Below, in pieces: positions 15,966 to 22,456 of a stretch of DNA of 22,456 nt. Position numbers and translations under genes: made by a program. The notes under the pieces were generated by a model that was not told where the DNA came from, did no database searches, and was given only the letters and a program-made list of their open reading frames with translations. The DNA is from UBA5760 sp964649385 (GTDB lineage Bacteria; Chloroflexota; Dehalococcoidia; Dehalococcoidales; UBA5760): positions 1 through 22,456 of the forward strand of contig CAZYRA010000012.1 in NCBI GenBank assembly GCA_964649385.1. Direction: 5' to 3'. Every line of letters starts with the position of its first letter. The stretch's first letter is position 1.

Positions 15966-17006
15966 CTAAAACTGAGCTAAGACCCTAAGGTCGTTACTAT
16001 AAAATAGTCTGATGTCGTCTATTCCATAACGGAGCATAGGTAACCGGTCAATACCCATACCAAAGGCAAAACCGGAATATGTCTCCGGGTCAATATCACC
16101 GCGTTCGAGCACCTGGGGGTGTACCATTCCGGCACCCAGTATTTCTATCCAGCCGGTATTACTGCAAAGGCGGCATCCCTTTCCATTGCAGACCAAACAT
16201 TCAATAGCCATCTCAACTCCCGGTTCAACGAAGGGAAAATAATCGCAGCGGAAACGTACCCCCCTGTCTTCTCCAAAAAAGCGGTGGGCAAATTCGTAGA
16301 GCGTTCCCTTTAGGTCAGCCATAGTAATACCCTTATCAATAGCTAGACCATCTATTTGATGAAACATCGGGGTGTGGGTAGCATCCGTAGCTTCATAGCG
16401 ATAGACCTTGCCCGGCTCAACTACTCTTATCGGGGGTTCTCTGGACTCAACTACCCTGGCAGTTACCGAAGTAGTGTGAGTGCGCAACAGCATCGGTCCT
16501 CTTTCCTTGTCTGCTTCGATATCGACCCAGGAAGTTGACATCACATCACGGGCCGGGTGATCGTCAGGGATATTCAATGCCTCGAAGTTGTAGTAATTCC
16601 ATTCTACATCCGGTCCTTCCGTTACCTGGAAGCCCATGGAATTAAATATCTCACAAACCTCATGGATTGTCTTAGTAATTGGGTGCAGGCAACCGGTGAG
16701 CAAGGGACGTCCGGGCAGGGTAACATCAACATCTTCTTCTCTAGCTGCCGCTGCCAGTTGTATCTCTCGCAGAGCACACTTTTTCTGGGTTAGTCCGTTC
16801 TCCAGTTCAGCCCTAATACGGTTAGCCGTAGCGCCAACCGATTTCCTCTCTTCAACAGCTAATGAAGATAAACTGCGTAAAATCCTGGTTAGCTCACTCT
16901 TCTTGCCCAGGTAATTAACCCGCCAGACCTCCATCTCATTGGCATCGGCAATTAAGTCTAACTCCTTCAGTGCATCCAATTTTAGTTGTTCAAGCCGGCT
17001 TATCAT
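15966..17006 (-). CDS. pheS: Phenylalanyl-tRNA synthetase alpha subunit
   Basis: This is the catalytic subunit of PheRS. Seen are the N-terminal coiled coil (about 1-85), class II motif 2 VYRYEATDATHTPMFHQIDGL, the cysteine-rich CLVCNGKGCRLCSNTGW, and motif 3 SGFAFGMGIDRLPMLRYGI. I chose the ATG at 17006 (346 residues, MISRLEQLKLDALKEL) because it fits the family start and has a GGGAAG-type purine run upstream. An upstream ATG at 17042 would add 12 residues without a ribosome site. The gene follows rplT, as in the classic thrS-infC-rpmI-rplT-pheST cluster. Confidence 0.96.
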   Translation of the reverse strand: MISRLEQLKLDALKELDLIADANEMEVWRVNYLGKKSELTRILRSLSSLAVEERKSVGATANRIRAELENGLTQKKCALREIQLAAAAREEDVDVTLPGRPLLTGCLHPITKTIHEVCEIFNSMGFQVTEGPDVEWNYYNFEALNIPDDHPARDVMSTSWVDIEADKERGPMLLRTHTTSVTARVVESREPPIRVVEPGKVYRYEATDATHTPMFHQIDGLAIDKGITMADLKGTLYEFAHRFFGEDRGVRFRCDYFPFVEPGVEMAIECLVCNGKGCRLCSNTGWIEILGAGMVHPQVLERGDIDPETYSGFAFGMGIDRLPMLRYGIDDIRLFYSNDLRVLAQF

Positions 17007-17057
17007 ACTTCCCGTCTTCCCCGCCTGTGGGCCAATTAACATGTTCGATACTAACAG

Positions 17058-17094
17058 AAAGTGCGGCTAGCAATGAATAGCAGCACCGCACTTT
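17058..17094 (-). other. Hairpin between rplT and pheS
   Basis: AAAGTGCGG and CCGCACTTT form a perfect 9-base stem (17058-17066 with 17086-17094) around a 19-base loop, 24 bases after the rplT stop. Only a weak T-rich tail follows on the minus strand, so it may be a processing or attenuation site instead of a full terminator. In enterics this gap holds the pheM attenuator. I see no Phe-codon-rich leader peptide here. Confidence 0.45.
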
Positions 17095-17118
17095 ATCTTT
17101 TCTGAGTAGCTTCGTCTT

Positions 17119-17478
17119 TTACTGCAGGACCTGGGCTTTAGCTATGACTACTAAATGGTTAAAGGCTTCGGTCTCTCTCACTGCCATGTCAGCTAACATT
17201 TTACGATTAATAGCCACCCCTGCCTTGTTTAAGCCATCTATAAACTGAGAGTAGGTAAGGCCCTGAATTCTGCTGGCGGCGTTAACCCGCAAAATCCACA
17301 AACGCCTCATATCACCCCTGCGCTCACGACGGTGGCTATAGGAATAACTCAGGGATTTAAGCATAGACTCATGAGCACGACGGTAAAGGGAGTGCTTGGT
17401 TGCTCTATGCCCTTTGGTTAGTGCTAATACCTTTTTATGTCGGTGATGACCGGTTACACCTCGCTTGACTCGTGGCAA
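17119..17478 (-). CDS. rplT: 50S ribosomal protein L20
   Basis: L20 binds 23S rRNA early in large-subunit assembly and in many bacteria represses its own operon. The 119-residue protein has the basic N-terminal extension MPRVKRGVTGHHRHKKVLALTKGHRATKHSLYRRA split over helix segments, then RRERRGDMRRLWILRVNAASR and LTYSQFIDGL, all typical. The start codon is TTG at 17478, five bases after a strong AGGAGG, so the rare codon is well supported. It lies 17 bases after rpmI. Confidence 0.96.
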   Translation of the reverse strand: MPRVKRGVTGHHRHKKVLALTKGHRATKHSLYRRAHESMLKSLSYSYSHRRERRGDMRRLWILRVNAASRIQGLTYSQFIDGLNKAGVAINRKMLADMAVRETEAFNHLVVIAKAQVLQ

Positions 17479-17495
17479 AATATCCTCCTATGCAA

Positions 17496-17696
17496 TCAAA
17501 CCCCGTAGGGCAAGAGTCTTTTTATGCGAACCCTGTCGCTGGTGTTTAGTGGTATTGTTTCATCGTAAAGGCCTTTAGACCGCTTTGCCTTGCGACGACG
17601 AAGGTGGCTCTTGCCGATCTTAACCCGCATTATTTTACCGCTCCCGGTAATATGAAAGCGGCGCTGCGCCCCTTTGTGTGTCTTAAGCTTTGGCAT
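17496..17696 (-). CDS. rpmI: 50S ribosomal protein L35
   Basis: The 66-residue protein starts MPKLKTHKGAQRRFHITGSG and continues with the basic HLRRRKAKRSKGLYDE, the standard L35 pattern. The ATG at 17696 is chosen because L35 proteins begin MPK(L/M)KTHKGA. A GTG at 17714 would add six residues (MWGKRR) and overlap infC. The gene begins 7 bases after the infC stop, so translation is probably coupled. Confidence 0.95.
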   Translation of the reverse strand: MPKLKTHKGAQRRFHITGSGKIMRVKIGKSHLRRRKAKRSKGLYDETIPLNTSDRVRIKRLLPYGV

Positions 17697-17703
17697 CCTA
17701 CGT

Positions 17704-18243
17704 TTACCCCACACCTTCCTTTATTCTACTTTTTTGCACTGCTATCGGTGATAATATCATAATCATTCGCTTGCCATATAATAGCGGTTGTTTTTCAATA
17801 GAAGCTACCTCTTCTAATAAGCCTGCCATCCGACGTAGCAGCTTCAAGCCAATCTCAGAGTGTACTATTTCACGCCCTCTGAACATAACAGTAATCTTAA
17901 CCTTGTCTCCCTCTTCCAGTAGTTTCTTTACTGACCTCGCCTTGGCCTCAAAATCGTGGTCATCAATCCTAGGCCGAAAGCGGATCTCTCTGAGGAGTGA
18001 TACCCGCTGACTCTTCCTGGCCTCGCGCTCCTTCTTGGCTTGCTCATAATTGTACTTTCCGTAATCAAGGAGGCGGCATACCGGAGGTACTGCAGTAGGT
18101 GCTACCTCAACCAAGTCAAGGTCCTGCCGTTCTGCTACCTCTCGTGCCTGATGTAAGGTCATTACGCCTAACTGCTCCCCCTTCTCTCCCACAAGACGAA
18201 CTTCTCTGGCTATGATTCTCTCATTGATACGAAGTTTCTTAAT
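17704..18243 (-). CDS. infC: Translation initiation factor IF-3, probable AUU (or AUA) start
   Basis: IF-3 keeps ribosomal subunits apart and checks the initiator codon. The conserved frame includes RINERIIAREVRLVGEKGEQ, LDLVEVAPTAVPPVCRLLDYGKY, and the C-terminal domain IRFRPRIDDHDFEAKA and KVKITVMFRGRE. The first ordinary start codon in frame is a GTG at 18192, which would remove the universal RINE..IxAREVRLVGExG segment. Upstream, between an in-frame stop and that GTG, there is no ATG, GTG or TTG. An AGGAG site lies before AUA (18246-18244, 8 bases) and AUU (18243-18241, 11 bases). I annotate the AUU, which gives 179 residues, a normal length. E. coli infC also starts at AUU and uses it for autoregulation. 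Confidence 0.9.
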   Translation of the reverse strand: MKKLRINERIIAREVRLVGEKGEQLGVMTLHQAREVAERQDLDLVEVAPTAVPPVCRLLDYGKYNYEQAKKEREARKSQRVSLLREIRFRPRIDDHDFEAKARSVKKLLEEGDKVKITVMFRGREIVHSEIGLKLLRRMAGLLEEVASIEKQPLLYGKRMIMILSPIAVQKSRIKEGVG

Positions 18244-18290
18244 TATTTCTTTAACTCCTCTTCTTACAAGAACAGCTTACTACAGACAGG

Positions 18291-18319
18291 AATATAGCAC
18301 ATTAACGCGCAGTAATCAA
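18291..18319 (-). promoter_or_regulatory. Putative infC promoter
   Basis: On the minus strand TTGATT (18319-18314), a 17-base spacer and TATATT (18296-18291, 5/6) with TG one base ahead give an extended -10 promoter. Transcription would begin near 18284, about 40 bases before the AUU start. It separates infC-rpmI-rplT-pheST transcription from thrS. Confidence 0.5.
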
Positions 18320-18353
18320 ATTCGAATTCAAATAAAATCAATTCAAATCCTCA

Positions 18354-18553
18354 GCCCGACTTCTGATAGCCTACTTTATTCTGATTGTCGATAGCTTGCC
18401 TCAGCCCGACTTCTGATAGCCTACTTTATTCTGATTGTCGATAGTTTTTCTCAGCCCGACTGTCAACAGCTTAGTTTACCCCGACTGTCGATAGCTTGCC
18501 TCACCCCGGCTGTCAACAGCTTACCTTACCCCGACTGTCGATAGCTTGCCTCA
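18354..18553. repeat. 25-bp minisatellite, eight copies, in 50-bp dimers, overlapping the thrS 3' end
   Basis: Eight consecutive 25-base units fill 18354-18553 without a single length change. Odd and even units differ, so the higher-order period is 50 bases, four times (breaks at 18404, 18454, 18504). Units share the core CGACTGTCGATAGCTT or close variants (TGTCAACAGCTT). Units 1 and 3 are identical, and units 6 and 8 are identical. The last 1.6 units encode the C-terminal residues and stop codon of thrS. The rest lies between thrS and the infC promoter. Confidence 0.95.
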
Positions 18554-20276
18554 CCTCTTTTATGAAGCTTTCCAGGGTTTGTGAGTCTATTTGTTTTCCA
18601 CTACGCAAGCGTACCGAAACACTATCAGCAGCTTCCTCTTTATCGCCTATTATCAACATATATGGTGTCTTATCCAGTTGTGCCTTTCGGATCTTGAGAT
18701 TTATCCTCTCTGACCGGCCGTCAACCTTCACTCGTATCCCTTTGTTTTTGAGTTCTTTCTGGAGTCTGTAAGCGTAGTCCAGGTGGCGGTCAGCCACTGG
18801 TATTATTACTACCTGAACTGGTGACAGCCATACCGGAAAGGCCCCTTCGTAGTGCTCAATAAGTGAAGCCAGGAATCGCTCCATGCTCCCCAGCACCGTA
18901 CGGTGTACCATAGCTACCAGGTGCTCCTTGCCGTCCTGTCCAATGTAAGAGACATCGAAACGCTGGGGGAGATTAAAATCAACCTGTATGGTGGGACCCT
19001 GCCATTCCCTGCCCAGAGCATCTTCAAACTTGATATCTATCTTAGGACCGTAAAAGACACCCTCTCCCGGGTCGATAGTATAGTCAATCCCAAGTTGAGC
19101 CAGAGCCCGACCCAAAATTGTGGTCGACTCCTCCCATACTTTCAGGTCGCCAGCATATTTCTCGGGGCGAGTGGACAGGTACACCTTGTAGTTGCTGAAA
19201 TCGAAAGTGTCCATCATAAAGCGGGCCAAATCCAATACCCCTACCACCTCATCTTGCAGCTGCTCGAAGGAGCAGAAGATGTGAGCATCATCCTGGGTGA
19301 AGCCCCTCACGCGTGCCAACCCAAGCAGCACACCGGAACGTTCGTAACGATAAACGGTACCCAATTCTGCATAGCGAATTGGCAGTTCCTGATAACTACG
19401 CCGCTTTGTTTTGTAGATCAGGATGTGTCCCAGGCAGTTCATTGGTTTAAGGATATATTCCTGCCCTTCTACCTCCATCGGGCTGTACAAATAGTCGTGG
19501 TAAAACTCCCAGTGACCGCTGGTTTTCCATAGGTCTACTTTGGCAATGTGCGGGGTGTATACTATATCGTAACCACGATTAATATGTTCATCCTTCCAGA
19601 AGTCTTCAATAGCCCGGCGTATTATCGCTCCCTTGGGGTGCCAGAGGACTAAACCCGGGCCGACTTCCTCGTGAATACTGAATAGGTCAAGCTCTTTACC
19701 CAGTTTCCTGTGGTTGCGCTTGTCAGCTTCCTCGATTTTCACCAGGTGATTATCCAGGTCTTCTTTACTGGCAAAGGCAACCCCGTATATTCGCTGCAGC
19801 ATAGGTTGATGCTCATCACCATGCCAGTAGGCGCCAGCAATACTGAGGAGCTTAAAAGCCTTTATTTCCCCGGTGGAAATCACATGCGGTCCACGGCACA
19901 GGTCAACAAAGGAGCCCTGTCGATACAGGCAGACATTCTCATCTGAAATTTCATCAATCAACTCAAGCTTGTAAGGCTGGGTTGCCAATATTCGCCGTGC
20001 TTCTTCCTTAGACATCTCTTGCGCAGCGAAGGGTGTATTGGAGGCGATTATTTCATTCATTTTGGTCTCAATTAGGGGCAGGTCATCAGGGGTGAGTGAA
20101 CGGGGTAGGTCAAAATCATAGTAAAAGCCGTCTTTGATTGGCGGCCCAATACCAAATTTGGCATCAGGAAAGATGGACTGGACTGCTTCCGCCATAACAT
20201 GAGAGGCAGAATGCCGTATAATCTCCAGACCCGCGTCTTCACTTACTTTTGTTTGATGTCCTCCGCCAGAAACCAT
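18513..20276 (-). CDS. thrS: Threonyl-tRNA synthetase lacking the TGS domain
   Basis: ThrRS charges tRNA-Thr and edits seryl-tRNA-Thr. The 587-residue protein starts almost directly in the editing (N2) domain: HSASH at 22-26 and Cys127/His131 in DLCRGPH form its site. The catalytic core follows with the zinc ligands Cys281 (PMNCLGH), His332 (DDAHIF) and the His of MVHRTVLGSMERF, and then the anticodon-binding domain (from PVWLSPVQVVIIPV). The N-terminal TGS domain of about 60 residues present in E. coli is absent. The last roughly 14 codons (from GKVSC back to EVRQAI) are made of the 25-bp minisatellite. The ATG at 20276 has no strong ribosome site. The leader has a terminator 34 bases upstream. 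Confidence 0.94.
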   Translation of the reverse strand: MVSGGGHQTKVSEDAGLEIIRHSASHVMAEAVQSIFPDAKFGIGPPIKDGFYYDFDLPRSLTPDDLPLIETKMNEIIASNTPFAAQEMSKEEARRILATQPYKLELIDEISDENVCLYRQGSFVDLCRGPHVISTGEIKAFKLLSIAGAYWHGDEHQPMLQRIYGVAFASKEDLDNHLVKIEEADKRNHRKLGKELDLFSIHEEVGPGLVLWHPKGAIIRRAIEDFWKDEHINRGYDIVYTPHIAKVDLWKTSGHWEFYHDYLYSPMEVEGQEYILKPMNCLGHILIYKTKRRSYQELPIRYAELGTVYRYERSGVLLGLARVRGFTQDDAHIFCSFEQLQDEVVGVLDLARFMMDTFDFSNYKVYLSTRPEKYAGDLKVWEESTTILGRALAQLGIDYTIDPGEGVFYGPKIDIKFEDALGREWQGPTIQVDFNLPQRFDVSYIGQDGKEHLVAMVHRTVLGSMERFLASLIEHYEGAFPVWLSPVQVVIIPVADRHLDYAYRLQKELKNKGIRVKVDGRSERINLKIRKAQLDKTPYMLIIGDKEEAADSVSVRLRSGKQIDSQTLESFIKEVRQAIDSRGKVSC

Positions 20277-20309
20277 TGCTCAAATCACCAAATCTTCGAG
20301 ATACTAAAC

Positions 20310-20344
20310 AAAACCCCTCCACCCTTTTAAGGAAGAGAGGCTTT
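20310..20344 (-). terminator. Intrinsic terminator in the thrS leader (attenuator candidate)
   Basis: On the minus strand AAAGCCTCTCTTCC (20344-20331) pairs with GGTGGAGGGGTTTT (20323-20310): 13 of 14 positions pair, three as G-U, around a 7-base loop, and a U-rich tail (GTTTA) follows. It lies 34 bases before the thrS start and downstream of the likely thrS promoter. Upstream AGGTTTTG (20381-20374) can pair with CAAAGCCT, the 5' arm of the terminator, as a competing hairpin. There is no T-box consensus in the right place. Confidence 0.6.
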
Positions 20345-20442
20345 GATGATCCCTATTTACTACCGTGTCCTAACAAAACCTGTAAGTTCAGTTACTAACA
20401 ATATTCCGACTCTGATGTAACCTTTGCATAAGACCACATTAC

Positions 20443-20451
20443 ATTATAACA
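20443..20451 (-). promoter_or_regulatory. Extended -10 promoter upstream of thrS
   Basis: TGTTATAAT on the minus strand (20451-20443) is a perfect extended -10. No good -35 is seen. The start of transcription would be near 20436, giving a leader of about 160 bases that contains the terminator and its competitor. It begins about 20 bases after the rpmB stop. Confidence 0.5.
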
Positions 20452-20471
20452 ATGATAGATAACTATAAGCT

Positions 20472-20660
20472 CTACCCGCTCTTAGCAGTTTTATGCTGAG
20501 TTCGCAGACACCTGGTGCAGAGATTAAGCCGCTTTGGTTTCCCGTCCACGGTGATAGTAACCGGATGAATATTAGGCAACCAACGGCGGTTGGTACGGTG
20601 TTTAGAATGACTGACGTTATGACCAAACTGAGGTATTTTCCCGCACAAGTCACATTTCAT
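20472..20660 (-). CDS. rpmB: 50S ribosomal protein L28, zinc-ribbon form
   Basis: The 62-residue protein is MKCDLCGKIPQFGHNVSHSK followed by HRTNRRWLPNIHP and KPKRLNLCTRCLRT, the L28 pattern. Cys3/Cys6 and Cys48/Cys51 form the two CxxC pairs of the zinc-binding (C+) type. The ATG at 20660 gives the standard L28 start. A GTG at 20675 would add five residues but lies inside the AGAGGTGG ribosome site. It is transcribed alone, divergently from the FakA-like gene. Confidence 0.95.
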   Translation of the reverse strand: MKCDLCGKIPQFGHNVSHSKHRTNRRWLPNIHPVTITVDGKPKRLNLCTRCLRTQHKTAKSG

Positions 20661-20697
20661 AGTTGATAAAGCCACCTCTTTACTGTTAAATGGGTTT

Positions 20698-20726
20698 ATT
20701 GTAAAATATCAGAGTAGCATTGTAAT
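20698..20726 (-). promoter_or_regulatory. Putative rpmB promoter
   Basis: On the minus strand ATTACA (20726-20721, 4/6), 17 bases, TACAAT (20703-20698, 5/6). Transcription would start near 20691, about 30 bases before the ATG. Confidence 0.45.
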
Positions 20727-20734
20727 GTTATCAT
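20726..20734 (+). promoter_or_regulatory. Possible extended -10 promoter for the FakA-like gene
   Basis: TGTTATCAT (20726-20734) matches the extended -10 form TGnTATAAT in all but one hexamer position. No clear -35 is visible. It abuts the -35 of the divergent rpmB promoter. Confidence 0.3.
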
Positions 20735-20770
20735 AGCTTTGGTTAGCTTGGCAAGGATGGGGGAGATATC

Positions 20771-20818
20771 GTGGAGATTGCCTTAAAGAAGCTCCTTTCG
20801 GGTAAAGGGGGGGCATAA
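20771..20818 (+). CDS. 15-codon upstream reading frame (leader peptide candidate)
   Basis: A GTG at 20771 opens MEIALKKLLSGKGGA and stops at TAA 20816-20818, one base before the ATG of the FakA-like gene. GGGGGAG (20759-20765) lies five bases before the GTG, an ideal ribosome site. The frame's last codons contain the G-run that serves as ribosome site for the next gene. It could couple translation or be a short basic leader peptide. No homologue is known to me, and chance is possible. Confidence 0.35.
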   Translation: MEIALKKLLSGKGGA

Positions 20819-20819
20819 T

Positions 20820-22451
20820 ATGAGGCAGATTAATTCTCTTAGTGGGCAAGAGCTAAGGGATATGGTTATGGCGGCTACCGAATGGTTGGAGAAGAATGCT
20901 TCGGAGATTGATGCCTTGAATGTTTTCCCGGTACCGGATGGGGATACCGGGACTAACATGTTGCTTACTATGCGTTCCACTATTGAGGAGGCCTACCGGG
21001 CTCCTGACCATAGTACTTCGGCGGTGGCAGAGGCTATCGCTAAGGGAGCACTGATGGGGGCTCGGGGTAACAGTGGCGTGATTCTTTCCCAGATATGGCA
21101 TGGATTGGCGAAGGGCCTAGCCGGGAAGGATTGCTGCACCGGTAAAGACCTGGCTGAAGCCCTACTGCGGGCGTCGACGGAGGCGTATAACGGGATAGCC
21201 AATCCGGTAGAGGGGACTATTCTTACCGTAGCTCGACAGGCAGCGTCAGCGGCTAAGGCTGAGGCTGATAGCGGCACTGATAACATAGTATTGATAATGG
21301 ATACGGTGGTTAATGCAGCCAGAGAGTCGGTGGCTAATACCCCTAATCTCCTTCCCGTATTAAAAGAAGCTGGCGTGGTAGATGCCGGGGGGCAGGGCCT
21401 GCATACAATTCTGGAGGGCGCTCTGCACTACCTTAAGGGGGAAACGAATGAGTTTCAGTCAGGTAAGCCGGGGATAATTATCAGTGATATGGCGCAACTG
21501 GCTAAGACCCCACAGATGGTAACGGCGGATGAAAATCCTTACGGGTATTGCACCTGTTTTATCATAAAAGGGTGGGGGCTTGACCCGGAGAAGCTCAGGA
21601 GGAAGCTGAAGAAGAAGGGGGAGTCACTAATCGTAGTTGGTGACCAGTCTACAATCAGGGTTCATATTCATACCTTGGACCCGGGTGGTATCATCCATCT
21701 GGCTACTTCACTGGGTACCGTACATCAGGTGAGCATTCAGAATATGGATGAGCAGCATGAAGGCTTCGTTGAGATGCAGAAAGAGCGTATGGTGACGGCT
21801 GATATAGTCGTGGTGGCGGTGGTTTCCGGGGATGGATTGGCTGATGTTTTCACCAGTCTGGGGGCGGTGGTTGTTCCCGGTGGCCGGACCATGAATCCGA
21901 GCACCAATGACCTGCTTCAGGCAATAAAATCAGTAGCCTCAGACAAGATTATTATTCTACCCAATAACAAAAATGTAATCCCTGCCGCCAGGCAGGTACG
22001 TTCCTTGACTGATAAGACCATCAAGGTTCTGGCCACAACTACAATCCCGCAGGGAATAGCCGCTCTGCTGGCTTTTAATACTGAGGTAGACCTGGAAACA
22101 AGCATTACCGCGATGAAAAAGGCGCAGTCAGCGGTAAGATCTATCGCGATTACTCAGGCGGCCCGCTCGGTTCGGTTAGTTGGGATGCATATTAAGAAGA
22201 AGCAACCCATTGGATTTCTGGACGGAGACCTGGTTGCAGCCAGTGACAGTGCTACCGACACTCTGAATGAAGTGTTGTCCAAGCTGAACTTGAGCGACGC
22301 CGAGATAATCACCATCTACTACCGGGGTGATGAAGAGCGAGTGGAGGTTGGGTCGTTCATAACCGCTTTTCGAGAGCAGTATCCTCACCTGCAGATTGAG
22401 CTGGTGCGAGGTGGGCAACCTCACTATCACTATATTGTTTCTGTGGAGTGA
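20820..22451 (+). CDS. fakA: DAK2-domain fatty acid kinase subunit, FakA/YloV-like
   Basis: FakA phosphorylates fatty acids carried by FakB (DegV-family) partners, giving acyl phosphates for phospholipid synthesis. The N-terminal DhaL-like ATP-binding domain (about 1-200) has the Mg-binding PVPDGDTGTNM (37-47) and GARGNSGVILSQ (80-91). DAGGQGLHTILEGAL closes it. A middle domain and a C-terminal region (from about 330, VVVAVVSGDGLADVFTSLGA, GGRTMNPST, ILPNNKNV) match the full 540-residue architecture. The start is ATG at 20820 after GGGGGGG. The stop overlaps the next gene's ATG. The specific substrate is inferred from the family, and a FakB partner is not within the window. Confidence 0.9.
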   Translation: MRQINSLSGQELRDMVMAATEWLEKNASEIDALNVFPVPDGDTGTNMLLTMRSTIEEAYRAPDHSTSAVAEAIAKGALMGARGNSGVILSQIWHGLAKGLAGKDCCTGKDLAEALLRASTEAYNGIANPVEGTILTVARQAASAAKAEADSGTDNIVLIMDTVVNAARESVANTPNLLPVLKEAGVVDAGGQGLHTILEGALHYLKGETNEFQSGKPGIIISDMAQLAKTPQMVTADENPYGYCTCFIIKGWGLDPEKLRRKLKKKGESLIVVGDQSTIRVHIHTLDPGGIIHLATSLGTVHQVSIQNMDEQHEGFVEMQKERMVTADIVVVAVVSGDGLADVFTSLGAVVVPGGRTMNPSTNDLLQAIKSVASDKIIILPNNKNVIPAARQVRSLTDKTIKVLATTTIPQGIAALLAFNTEVDLETSITAMKKAQSAVRSIAITQAARSVRLVGMHIKKKQPIGFLDGDLVAASDSATDTLNEVLSKLNLSDAEIITIYYRGDEERVEVGSFITAFREQYPHLQIELVRGGQPHYHYIVSVE

Positions 22452-22456
22452 TGGCG
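22451..22456 (+). CDS. Start of a coupled downstream gene (partial)
   Basis: The TGA stop of the FakA-like gene overlaps an ATG by one base (TGATG, 22449-22453), and GGAG lies a few bases upstream. Only ATG GCG is inside the window, so no identity can be given. Translational coupling is likely if the frame continues. Confidence 0.35.

Noticed and set aside
17043..17118. pheM-like leader peptide
   Set aside because: No short frame with consecutive Phe codons exists on the minus strand in this gap.
18354..18553. CRISPR array
   Set aside because: The units abut with no unique spacers, and the array overlaps the thrS coding end. It is a tandem repeat.
18903..19532. A 209-codon plus-strand frame inside thrS
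   Set aside because: It lies wholly antisense to the ThrRS catalytic core, with no ribosome site and no recognisable family.
20310..20344. T-box riboswitch in front of thrS
   Set aside because: Only AAGGGTGG is present, and it sits in the 3' half of the terminator and not in an antiterminator. The ACCGCG part and an AGUA-type specifier structure are not seen.
1..22456. tRNA, rRNA, insertion sequence or prophage genes
   Set aside because: I looked for cloverleaf-type sequences, transposase motifs with terminal inverted repeats, and integrase or phage proteins, and saw none that I could support.

Overview
The window reads as chromosomal DNA of a free-living bacterium, most likely a Chloroflexota member of the Dehalococcoidia type. 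This rests on the short EF-Ts, the non-mevalonate isoprenoid genes inside an rpsB-tsf-pyrH-frr-uppS-cdsA-dxr-rseP-ispG run, a ThrRS without TGS domain, and a four-cysteine L28. The assignment comes from remembered gene order and protein character, not from a search.

Layout. (1) 1-192: the start of a minus-strand gene and a divergent promoter pair, then a small lipoprotein gene (193-573). (2) 744-8271, plus strand: a tightly packed translation, cell-envelope and isoprenoid operon: rpsB, tsf, pyrH, frr, uppS, cdsA, dxr, rseP, ispG, with several start/stop overlaps. (3) 8346-11053: an accessory block, a NodI/NodJ-like ABC exporter and two tandem small membrane proteins that each carry a copy of the same promoter. 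A 133-bp piece of the nearby proS gene lies between them. (4) 11217-12935: intact proS, converging on a decayed arsenite-methyltransferase-like gene (12901-13469, minus). (5) 20276 down to 13521, minus strand: the classic thrS-infC-rpmI-rplT-pheS-pheT cluster. (6) rpmB (minus) and, divergently, a DAK2/FakA-like gene (20820-22451), followed by the first bases of a coupled gene.

How the genes work together. Region 2 supplies ribosomal protein S2, EF-Ts, UMP kinase and ribosome recycling factor, then undecaprenyl diphosphate, CDP-diacylglycerol and two MEP-pathway enzymes, plus an intramembrane protease. Region 5 supplies two aminoacyl-tRNA synthetases (three genes), IF-3, L35 and L20. FakA-like kinases act in fatty-acid activation.

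No large new defence or mobile system is visible. The unusual signals are local: an infC gene with no canonical start codon at the expected place; a 25/50-bp minisatellite growing out of the 3' end of thrS; a terminator with a competing hairpin in the thrS leader; a near-identical proS fragment at a microhomology junction; and an arsM-like gene that lost its SAM-binding core.
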